A stretch of DNA of 64,000 nt, taken from Trueperaceae bacterium (GTDB lineage Bacteria; Deinococcota; Deinococci; Deinococcales; Trueperaceae). Below, one piece after another: positions 1-6,393 of the stretch. Below the pieces are notes generated by a model. The model was not told the origin of the DNA. It searched no databases and worked only from the letters and a program-made list of their open reading frames with translations. The stretch's first letter is position 1, and every line of letters starts with the position of its first letter. Location of the stretch: assembly GCA_036381035.1 (NCBI GenBank), contig DASVDQ010000150.1, positions 1 through 64,000 of the forward strand. Reading direction: 5' to 3'. The position numbers and the translations under genes were made by a program.

Positions 1-1
1 C

Positions 2-25
2 GAGCTGGTCGCCGCCGCCCCCTGA
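2..25 (+). CDS. Possible 3' end of an upstream gene
   Basis: The first bases read in frame as ELVAAAP followed by a TGA at 23-25, which could be the last codons of a plus-strand gene that enters from the left edge and converges on the M24 peptidase gene. Seven codons cannot identify a family, and a chance open stretch is possible. Confidence 0.25.
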   Translation, partial: ELVAAAP

Positions 26-78
26 GGCGCCGGCGGCCCCATGCGACCCGCGGCTCGCCTCGGCGCCGCCCCGGTGGC

Positions 79-1260
79 CTACGGGAGCACCTCCAGCTCG
101 CCCTGCATGTCGGTGGTGGCGCGCGGGCCTTCCTCGTCCACGTAGACGTTCATCTCGCAACGCACGCCGAAGTCGTCGAAGTAGACGCCCGGCTCGATCG
201 TGAACCCCAGGCCCGGCCGCAGGAGGCGCTCGTCGCGGGTCTCGTAGGAGTCGAGGTGGGCGGCCGAGCCGTGCGCCGAGGACGAGCCGAGGCTGTGGCC
301 GGTGCGGTGCTTGAACGCCTCGCCGTACCCCGCCGCCTCGAGCACCCCGCGCGCCGCGCGGTCGACCTCGGCGCCGGTGGGCCAGCGGCCCGCGGCGTAG
401 GCGTCGGCGACGCACCTGAAGGCCGCGTCCCGCGCCTCCTTGACGGCCGCGAAGGCGTCGGCCACCCGCCGGCTCGGCGGTCCGGCGTGGCCCATCCACG
501 TCACGTCGGCGTAAGGCGCGCCCTCTTCCGGCAGGCGGCACCACAGGTCGACGAGCACGACCTCGCCCTCGCGCAGCTCCGCGTCCCCTTCGCCCGGGGT
601 CGGCGCGTGGTGGGGGTCTCCGGCGTGCGCGCCGAAGCTGACGTTGGGCGCGTGGTCGAACACGCAGCCGGCCTGGTCGAAGACGTCGACGATCACGCGC
701 TGCACCTCGGTCTCGGTCACCGTGCGGCCGAGGGCGAGCGCCTCGCCCATGAAGCCGAACGCCGCGTCCTTCGCGCGCAGCACGACGTCGGCCGCGCGCA
801 GGTGCTGCTCCAGGCGCTCCTCGTCCCAGAGCTGCAGCACCTGGGCGACGTCGCCGGAGCTGACGACCTCGACCCCCAGCGCGCGCACGCGCTCGACGGT
901 GCCGGCGTCCACGGTGCCGACGTAGGGGTTGTCGCCGTGCGGCGAGTACTCCATGGCCACGCGCCCCATGCCGGCCAGGGCCCGCCCCAGCTCGGCGTCG
1001 AGGCTCTCGCCGCTGGCGTAGACGCGCGTCTCGACGCCGCGGGCGCCGGAAAGCGTGCCGGCCTCGATGGCGTGCGCCAGGAGCACCGGCGTGCCCTCCC
1101 GCGGCACCGACAGGAACACGCGCCGCGAGCCGAGCCGCTCCCCGAGCAGCGCCCGCAGGAGGGGGCGCGCCACGGGGTTGGAGCCGCGGAAGTCGTAGAC
1201 CAGCCACCCGTCGATCCCGGAGCGCCGGAGCTCGCTCTGGACGGCCTGCAGCTCGTTCAT
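79..1260 (-). CDS. M24 family Xaa-Pro-type aminopeptidase
   Basis: Cytoplasmic metallopeptidase of the pita-bread fold (Xaa-Pro aminopeptidase/prolidase-like), 393 aa. The N-terminal third is a creatinase-like domain (VYDFRGSNP near residue 21); the C-terminal catalytic domain shows the expected metal ligands in order: Asp in VVLVDLW, Asp in YADVTWMG, His in HRTGHSLG, Glu in TIEPGVY and Glu in RCEMNVY. The length fits the family. The ATG at 1260 is supported by a TAACAT box only 6 nt upstream, so the mRNA is probably leaderless. Divergent from yojF-bshB2. The substrate cannot be read from sequence. Confidence 0.9.
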   Translation of the reverse strand: MNELQAVQSELRRSGIDGWLVYDFRGSNPVARPLLRALLGERLGSRRVFLSVPREGTPVLLAHAIEAGTLSGARGVETRVYASGESLDAELGRALAGMGRVAMEYSPHGDNPYVGTVDAGTVERVRALGVEVVSSGDVAQVLQLWDEERLEQHLRAADVVLRAKDAAFGFMGEALALGRTVTETEVQRVIVDVFDQAGCVFDHAPNVSFGAHAGDPHHAPTPGEGDAELREGEVVLVDLWCRLPEEGAPYADVTWMGHAGPPSRRVADAFAAVKEARDAAFRCVADAYAAGRWPTGAEVDRAARGVLEAAGYGEAFKHRTGHSLGSSSAHGSAAHLDSYETRDERLLRPGLGFTIEPGVYFDDFGVRCEMNVYVDEEGPRATTDMQGELEVLP

Positions 1261-1266
1261 GGCGCG

Positions 1267-1272
1267 ATGTTA
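1267..1272 (-). promoter_or_regulatory. -10 box, leaderless M24 peptidase promoter
   Basis: TAACAT on the minus strand, 6 nt before the ATG at 1260. Fits the TANNNT pattern seen before many genes in this window; no convincing -35. Confidence 0.55.
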
Positions 1273-1374
1273 CAGCCGCGGACGCGCGCGTCCGCGCGCC
1301 TCACGGGGCGTCGGGGAGCGCGGCGCCAGGCGTTATGCTCGACCGTCCGCCCGGGGCGGGCCGTGGAGGGAGAT

Positions 1375-1728
1375 GTGCGATCCATCGACAGGCAAGCCGT
1401 GCAGGCGGAGCTCGACCGGCGCGCCGAGTCGGACGTCTACCTGCACCTCGAGACGACCACCGGCTCGTACACCATCATGGGTCCCGAGAAGCGTCCCCCG
1501 GTGATCGCCTTCGTCCGCAACGCGCGCGTCAACTACGCCCGCGGCGTCGTCAAGGGCGAGGGACCCTACCGCGTGGGCCTCAAGCTGCAGGGCGGCTGGG
1601 TCTACGCCGACGGGCTCACCCACTTCGAGGTCAACGACCGCGACGAGCTGCTGCTGGCCGGCTACGACCCAGAGGGCCAGCTCACGGTGGCGCTGCAGGT
1701 ATCGCGCACGCCGTTCAGGGAGGCCTGA
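1375..1728 (+). CDS. YojF family protein (DUF1806)
   Basis: Small 117-aa protein closely resembling Bacillus YojF: DVYLHLETTTGSYT, VIAFVRNARV, GPYRVGLKLQGGWVYAEGLTH-type motif (here WVYADGLTHFEV) and a VALQVSRTPF end. YojF is encoded next to bshB2 (yojG) in Bacillus; its biochemical role is not established, but the linkage suggests bacillithiol metabolism. The GTG at 1375 is chosen because GGAGGG at 1365-1370 sits 4-5 nt upstream; an in-frame GTG at 1363 would overlap that site. A TATGCT -10 candidate is at 1334-1339. The stop is followed after one base by the bshB2 start, so the two are co-transcribed. Confidence 0.85.
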   Translation: MRSIDRQAVQAELDRRAESDVYLHLETTTGSYTIMGPEKRPPVIAFVRNARVNYARGVVKGEGPYRVGLKLQGGWVYADGLTHFEVNDRDELLLAGYDPEGQLTVALQVSRTPFREA

Positions 1729-1729
1729 G

Positions 1730-1801
1730 GTGGAGAGGAGTCCCGAGGTGGAACGGGAGGCCGCGGTGGAGGGGCAGCCCGCGGTGGAACGGGAGCGCGA
1801 G
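1730..1801 (+). repeat. 18-bp tandem repeat at bshB2 start
   Basis: Four imperfect 18-bp units begin at 1730, 1748, 1766 and 1784, each opening with GTGGA followed by a purine-rich GGGAG-like stretch. Units 2 and 4 share GTGGAACGGGAG. Every unit carries an in-frame GTG and a Shine-Dalgarno-like sequence. Confidence 0.75.
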
Positions 1802-2581
1802 GCGGAGCGGCGCGAGCCGGAGCGCTTCGACCCCGCCGCGGAGCGCGGGCTGCTCGTCGTGCTCCCCCACCCCGACGACGAGACGTTCTCGACGGGCGGC
1901 ACGCTGGCCCGCTGCGCCGACGCGGGGGTGCCAGCCACCTACCTCTGCGCCACCTACGGCGACATGGGCAGGCGCATGGGCAACCCGCCCTTCGCCAGCC
2001 GCGAGTCGCTGCGCGACATCCGCACGGCCGAGATGAGGGCGGCCGCCGCTGTGCTCGGCATCGACGTGGAGTTCATGGGCCTGCGCGACAAGTGCGTCGA
2101 GTTCGAGGACCCGCAGGAGCTGGCCGGGCGCATCCGCGAGGTCATCGCCCGGTTGCGGCCCAGCACCGTCATCACCTTCTACCCGGGCTACGGCGTGCAC
2201 CCCGACCACGACGCCATCGGCCACGCCACCGTGCTGGCCGTGCGCGGCCTGCCGCGCGAGGAGCGGCCGCGCCTGCTGGGCGTCGCAGTGGGCGGCAAGA
2301 ACAACCCGCGCTGGAGCTCGGAGGGCGGGGCGCTGGGCGACCCGCACGTGGTGAGCGACATCCGCGCCGTCTACCGGCGGAAGATCGGGGCGCTCAGGGA
2401 GCACCGCAGCCAGACCGCCACGCTCTTCGCCCAGTGGGAGAAGCTGTGGGACCCCGAGACGCTCGAGCCGAAGCCCGGGGCGCCCGAGCCCGACGAGCAG
2501 ACGCTGGCGTGGCGCAAGCGCCTCACCGAGGAGGAGGGCTTCTACGCGATCGACCCCGACGCCCGCACCCTGCTCGAGTAG
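1730..2581 (+). CDS. bshB2: Bacillithiol biosynthesis deacetylase BshB2
   Basis: Zinc-dependent LmbE/PIG-L deacetylase that removes acetyl from GlcNAc-malate during bacillithiol synthesis (family knowledge). Visible motifs: LPHPDDETFSTGGTL (zinc site PHPDDE) and HPDHDAIGHA (second His/Asp site). Pairing with YojF favours BshB2 over BshB1. Up to 283 aa, longer than the roughly 220-240 aa usual for the family because the first 35 or so residues are a charged Glu/Arg repeat. That repeat contains four in-frame GTG codons at 1730, 1748, 1766 and 1784 spaced by 18 bp, so the true start is ambiguous; a 265-aa form from 1784 would also be complete. bshA and bshC are not in the window. Confidence 0.88.
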   Translation: MERSPEVEREAAVEGQPAVEREREAERREPERFDPAAERGLLVVLPHPDDETFSTGGTLARCADAGVPATYLCATYGDMGRRMGNPPFASRESLRDIRTAEMRAAAAVLGIDVEFMGLRDKCVEFEDPQELAGRIREVIARLRPSTVITFYPGYGVHPDHDAIGHATVLAVRGLPREERPRLLGVAVGGKNNPRWSSEGGALGDPHVVSDIRAVYRRKIGALREHRSQTATLFAQWEKLWDPETLEPKPGAPEPDEQTLAWRKRLTEEEGFYAIDPDARTLLE

Positions 2582-2707
2582 CGGGTCGCCGGGGTCGGAT
2601 GCGGTCCGCCGCGGCCGGCGCCGTCGGCGCGACCGGTCGGGGTCGGCCGGGCGCCGCGGCCTCCGGTGACGACGCCCGGGGCGGCCCCCGCCGGACCCCG
2701 GCCACGC

Positions 2708-3454
2708 TCAGGCGTGTCCGGGTCCGGCGTCCTGCGTGCCTTCCTGCCGCGGCGGCTGCGGGGCGTGCGGCGCCTGCTCGACGTCGACCGTCGGCGGCGT
2801 GGCGGCCTGTCCGACGGGCTCGCGCGGCCCCGAGCGCGTCACCTTCACGCTCACGCCGAGTAGGCCGTTGGGGCGGAAGAGCATCGCGGCGCCGGCGGCG
2901 ATGAGCAGCAGGGGCAGCACCCAGCCGCCGCCGTCGACGAGCGAGAGGAACGCCAGGAGCGCGAGGCCCGCGGCGGGCCAGACCGCCCACGGCTGCGGCT
3001 CGACCTCGAGGCGCGTGAGGGCGAAGAACGTCAGCGCCATGCCGGCGAGGAACAGCCAGCCGGGGGCGCCGCCGAAGAGACCGTCGAAGGACTCGACGAG
3101 GCCGAGCGTGCCCAGCGCGCCGGCCGGGATCAGCGCCCACCAGCGGGTCTTGTCCGCGTGCCAGTACACGGCGAAGGCGAGGCCGAGGGAGGCGAGGAAG
3201 GCGCCCTGGCCGAGTCCGAACGGCGCGATCGCGGCGACGGCGAGGCCGGCGAGCGGGTAGGCCGCCAGGCGCCAGGCGTCGCTGCCGCGGCGACGGCCCT
3301 CCGTGTAGGCGAAGTACGCCAGGCCGCCGAAGAGCAGGGCGCCGAGCAGGTCGGCGATGAACCTGAAGACCCCCAACGTACCGAGCAGCGCGACCACGCC
3401 GATCGCTATGAGCACGACCGCCGCGGTGGAGTTCCTATCCCTGGTCACGTTCAA
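2708..3454 (-). CDS. Polytopic membrane protein, two-component-linked
   Basis: 248-aa protein with about seven hydrophobic segments (residues 10-210) and a soluble Pro-rich C-terminal tail. No characterised family recognised. It shares an ordered set of motifs with the protein at 5883-6326: LAGMALTFFALTRL versus VLGMTATFTAVYLL, PWAVWPAAGLA versus RWALWPALAWA, and GGWVLPLLLIAAGAAML versus ARWVVPLAMIGAGVVFL, so the two look paralogous. Start is TTG at 3454, preceded by a good AAGGAGGG site on the minus strand. Divergent from the response regulator gene, with shared control region 3455-3612. Probably a sensor partner or target of that system (inference). Confidence 0.75.
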   Translation of the reverse strand: MNVTRDRNSTAAVVLIAIGVVALLGTLGVFRFIADLLGALLFGGLAYFAYTEGRRRGSDAWRLAAYPLAGLAVAAIAPFGLGQGAFLASLGLAFAVYWHADKTRWWALIPAGALGTLGLVESFDGLFGGAPGWLFLAGMALTFFALTRLEVEPQPWAVWPAAGLALLAFLSLVDGGGWVLPLLLIAAGAAMLFRPNGLLGVSVKVTRSGPREPVGQAATPPTVDVEQAPHAPQPPRQEGTQDAGPGHA

Positions 3455-3482
3455 TGTCGCACCCTCCTTCTGCGCCGAGCCT

Positions 3483-3570
3483 AGTCGGGCGCGGCCCCGA
3501 GTCGTAGAGGAGGAAGTCGGGCGGCGTCACTGCCGGAGGGCGGGCGGGCTCCTCCGCCGAAAGTCGGACG
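3483..3570 (+). promoter_or_regulatory. Control region with AGTCGG repeats
   Basis: Direct repeats AGTCGGGCG at 3483-3491 and 3515-3523 and AGTCGGACG at 3562-3570 lie between the divergent membrane-protein and response-regulator genes. The third is part of a near-palindrome GCCGAAAGTCGG at 3556-3567 that recurs in inverted orientation at 10239-10250. Candidate binding sites for the adjacent NarL-type regulator (inference). Confidence 0.5.
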
Positions 3571-3591
3571 CCCCGCCCGACGCGCCGGCTG

Positions 3592-3597
3592 TAGCCT
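3592..3597 (+). promoter_or_regulatory. -10 box of response-regulator operon
   Basis: TAGCCT at 3592-3597, 15 nt before the ATG at 3613; the palindromic element ends 24 nt upstream, where a -35 or a class II activator would bind. No good -35 hexamer. Confidence 0.4.
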
Positions 3598-3612
3598 TGT
3601 CGGGGTGACCCT

Positions 3613-4251
3613 ATGGACAAGGTCCGCGTCCTGCTCGTAGACGACCACACGGTGGTGAGGAGGGGCCTCAGGCTCGCCTTCGGTCTCGAGGCCGACCTGG
3701 AGGTCGTCGGCGAGGCCGGGAACGGGCGCGAGGCGCTCGAGCTCGTCGAGCGCCTGCGGCCGGACGTCGTCGTCATGGACCTGCTCATGCCCGTGATGGA
3801 CGGCGTGGAGGCCACGCGCGAGCTGAGGAGCCGCTTCCCCGACGTCGAGGTCGTGGCGCTCACGTCCGTGCTGGAGGACCGCCTCGTCGTCGACGTGATC
3901 GAGGCCGGCGCGGCCGGCTACATGCTCAAGGAGTCGCGCCCCGACGAGCTCTTCGAGGCCGTGCGGGCGGCGGCGCGCGGCGAGGTGCGCCTCGACCCGC
4001 GGGCGCAGGCGCGCCTCGTGCGCGAGGTGCGCGGCCCCAAGCTGCGCGAGCCCCTGACCGACCGCGAGTCCGAGGTGCTGGCCCTGGTGGCCAAGGGGCT
4101 GACGAACAAGGCCATCGCGCAGCGCCTCGACGTGGCCGAGGCCACGGTGAAGTCGCACGTCTCCAGCCTCCTCGCCAAGCTCGGCCTGAAGAGCCGCACC
4201 CAAGCGGCGCTGTTCGCCCTGCGCGAGGGGCTGGTCGACCGTGACGGCTGA
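3613..4251 (+). CDS. NarL/FixJ-type response regulator
   Basis: 212-aa transcriptional regulator. Receiver domain (residues 1-120) with acidic pair DD at 10-11, phosphoacceptor Asp56 in VVVMDLLMP and Lys106 in YMLKES; LuxR-type HTH at about 148-205 (LTDRESEVLALVAKGLTNKAIAQ region, then ATVKSHVSSLLAKLGLKSRTQAA). Followed by its histidine kinase and a small membrane protein. The upstream AGTCGG repeats are plausible autoregulatory sites. The signal is unknown. Confidence 0.93.
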   Translation: MDKVRVLLVDDHTVVRRGLRLAFGLEADLEVVGEAGNGREALELVERLRPDVVVMDLLMPVMDGVEATRELRSRFPDVEVVALTSVLEDRLVVDVIEAGAAGYMLKESRPDELFEAVRAAARGEVRLDPRAQARLVREVRGPKLREPLTDRESEVLALVAKGLTNKAIAQRLDVAEATVKSHVSSLLAKLGLKSRTQAALFALREGLVDRDG

Positions 4252-4314
4252 GCCGCGGACGCCGACGGCCCGCCGGGGCCTCGCCGGCGCCCCGGAGCGG
4301 AGGGCAGGGCAGCC

Positions 4315-5886
4315 GTGAACGAGCTCGACCTGGGAGCGGGTAGCCGGGCCGCGGAGGACCACCTCGACCCGGGCCCGGCCGTGCCGTGGCGCCACCGCCT
4401 CTCGACCCGCCTCACGCTCCTGCTGCTCGGCGTCGTCGCCGTCCTCACCGTGGCGATGGGCGTGCTGCTGTGGCGCGCCCTGGTGCAGGTCGCGGGGCTG
4501 GGCGCCGGCGGCGAGGTCGAGCAGGGTCTCGGCGCCCTCGACGCGCGGGCGGCGGCGGCCGTGCTGCGCAGCACGCTGGTGAACCTCGTGGCGGTCGTGG
4601 CCGTCACCCTGGTGGCGGCGACGGCGTTCTCGCGCTCGCTCCTCGCCGACCCGCTGGCCCGGCTGACCGCGGCGACCAGGGCGTTCGCGTCCGGCGACAG
4701 GGGCGCCAGGGCGGGGCTGGCGAGCGCATCGGAGATCGGCCTGTTGGCGCGGTCGTTCGACTCGATGGCCGACGCCCTCTCCGCCGCCCACGACAGGCTC
4801 GAGGCGCGCGTCGCCGCCCGCACCGCCGAGCTGCGGGCGCTCCTCGAGCTCTCGAACACCATCGCCATCACCACGGACCTGGGGCCGCAGCTGCAGGCGG
4901 TCCTCCAGCGGCTCGTCGAGACCGGCTCGGCCGTCGCCGGCGAGGTCCTCGAGCTCGAGCCCGGCGGCCGTCTGCGCGCCGTGGCCTCCCTCGGCGAGGT
5001 GCCGGAGAGCCGCCTGGCCGTCGCCGAGGGCGAGCCGGCGCGTCCCGCGGCCTCGCGCATCGCCCAGGCGGCGGTCGTGGACGGCGACGCCCTGGCCCTG
5101 CCCCTGCGCGCTCGCGACGAGGTCGTCGGGGTCCTGCACGCCTACGCCCCGCCCGGGCGCGGCTGGGACGAGGAGCACCTCGACCTCGCCGCCGGCCTGG
5201 CGGCGCAGGCGGCGGTGGCCATCGAGAACGCCCGCCTCTACGAGCGCGCCAGGGGCCAGGCCGCCGACGAGGAGCGGCGCAGCCTGGCGCGCGAGCTGCA
5301 CGACTCGGTGAGCCAGGCGATCTACGCCGTCGTGCTGTCGGCCCACACGGCCAGGCGCAAGCTCGAGGCGGACGACGCCGCGGGCGCCGGCGCGGCCCTG
5401 GACTCGGCGATCGAGCTGGCCGAGGGGGCGCTGGCCGAGATGCGCGCCCTGATCTTCGAGCTGAGGCCCGAGGCGCTGGCCGAGATCGGCCTGGTGGGAG
5501 CGCTGCGCCGGCAGCTCGACGGCCTGGAGCTGCGCCACGGCGTGCGCACCGAGGCCGAGCTGGGCGAGGAGCCCGACCTGCCGTTCGCCGCCAAGCAGGA
5601 GCTGCTGCGCGTGGTGCAGGAGGCCCTCCACAACGTCGCGAAGCACGCGCGGGCGAGCCTGGTGACGGCCAGCCTCCGCACCGCGGACGGCCGCGTCGTG
5701 ATCGTCGTGAGGGACGACGGCGTGGGCTTCGACCCCGCGACGGCGAAGCCGGGGCATCTCGGTCTCACCACGATGCACGAGCGCGTCGCCGCCCTCGGCG
5801 GGAGCCTGCTGGTCGAGAGCGCGCCGGGCCAGGGCACGAGCGTGCGCGTCGAGGCGCCGCTGGTGGGCGCGGAGGTCGGGTCGTGA
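4315..5886 (+). CDS. Membrane sensor histidine kinase (HisKA_3)
   Basis: 523-aa NarX/LiaS-like kinase, partner of the regulator just upstream. Order: TM1 about 33-57, TM2 about 86-105, HAMP about 107-160, a GAF-like domain about 180-305 (ends AAVAIENARLYERA), dimerisation/phosphoacceptor helix with His329 in RSLARELHDSVSQ, then the ATPase domain with N box (RVVQEALHNVAKHA) and G1 (DDGVGFDP) and G2 (GHLGLTTMHER) motifs. Very little sequence lies between the TMs, so sensing is probably intramembrane or via GAF. GTG start at 4315 after GGAGGGCAGGGC. Its TGA overlaps the next gene by 4 nt (GTGA). Confidence 0.93.
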   Translation: MNELDLGAGSRAAEDHLDPGPAVPWRHRLSTRLTLLLLGVVAVLTVAMGVLLWRALVQVAGLGAGGEVEQGLGALDARAAAAVLRSTLVNLVAVVAVTLVAATAFSRSLLADPLARLTAATRAFASGDRGARAGLASASEIGLLARSFDSMADALSAAHDRLEARVAARTAELRALLELSNTIAITTDLGPQLQAVLQRLVETGSAVAGEVLELEPGGRLRAVASLGEVPESRLAVAEGEPARPAASRIAQAAVVDGDALALPLRARDEVVGVLHAYAPPGRGWDEEHLDLAAGLAAQAAVAIENARLYERARGQAADEERRSLARELHDSVSQAIYAVVLSAHTARRKLEADDAAGAGAALDSAIELAEGALAEMRALIFELRPEALAEIGLVGALRRQLDGLELRHGVRTEAELGEEPDLPFAAKQELLRVVQEALHNVAKHARASLVTASLRTADGRVVIVVRDDGVGFDPATAKPGHLGLTTMHERVAALGGSLLVESAPGQGTSVRVEAPLVGAEVGS

Positions 5887-6326
5887 ACCGCAGCCAGGTC
5901 GTCGGGGCCGCGCTGCTCGTCGTCGGCCTCATGGCGTTCGCCCCCGACAGGTTCACGGGGCCCGCCATACTGTGGGGCCTGGCGCTGGCCTTCTACGCCG
6001 CCTACCACCGGCGGCGCAGCACCTGGCCGCTCATCGCGTTCGGCGTCCTGGCCAGCGTCGCCGCGACGGCGACGGTGGACTCGGTCTTCCCGCGCTGGGA
6101 CGGGGGCGTGGTGTTCGTGCTCGGCATGACGGCGACGTTCACGGCCGTCTACCTGCTGCCGCGCGAGCGCGGCGGCGCGCGCTGGGCGCTGTGGCCGGCG
6201 CTGGCCTGGGCGTTCATCACCCTGGCCGTGAACGACCCCTGGGGCGGGCTGGCACGCTGGGTCGTGCCGCTGGCGATGATCGGCGCCGGCGTCGTGTTCC
6301 TGGGCTGGTCGAAGGGCGGCCGGTGA
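5883..6326 (+). CDS. Small membrane protein, two-component-linked
   Basis: 147 aa with about five hydrophobic segments and a short cationic end. Starts at GTG 5883, inside the kinase stop codon (GTGA), so it is translationally coupled to the kinase. Looks like a shorter paralogue of the membrane protein at 2708-3454: same GMTATF, WALWPALA and RWVVPL-IGAGVVFL blocks in the same order. No characterised family recognised. A role as accessory sensor, like LiaF-type proteins, is conceivable but there is no LiaF domain visible. Confidence 0.8.
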   Translation: MNRSQVVGAALLVVGLMAFAPDRFTGPAILWGLALAFYAAYHRRRSTWPLIAFGVLASVAATATVDSVFPRWDGGVVFVLGMTATFTAVYLLPRERGGARWALWPALAWAFITLAVNDPWGGLARWVVPLAMIGAGVVFLGWSKGGR

Positions 6327-6393
6327 CGGCGCCGGACCGCGGCGGGGGCCGCTGAGGGCGCTGGAGCGGGGCTGGGGCGCCGCGGCCCGCCGC

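Noticed and set aside
256-1374. Long open frame preceding yojF on the plus strand
   Set aside because: Only the last 117 codons match YojF; the rest is antisense to the M24 peptidase and lacks any domain.
3481-5778. 765-codon open frame on the minus strand opposite the regulator and kinase genes
   Set aside because: Antisense open frame caused by high GC at third positions; His/Arg/Gly-rich translation without domains, opposite two well-recognised genes.
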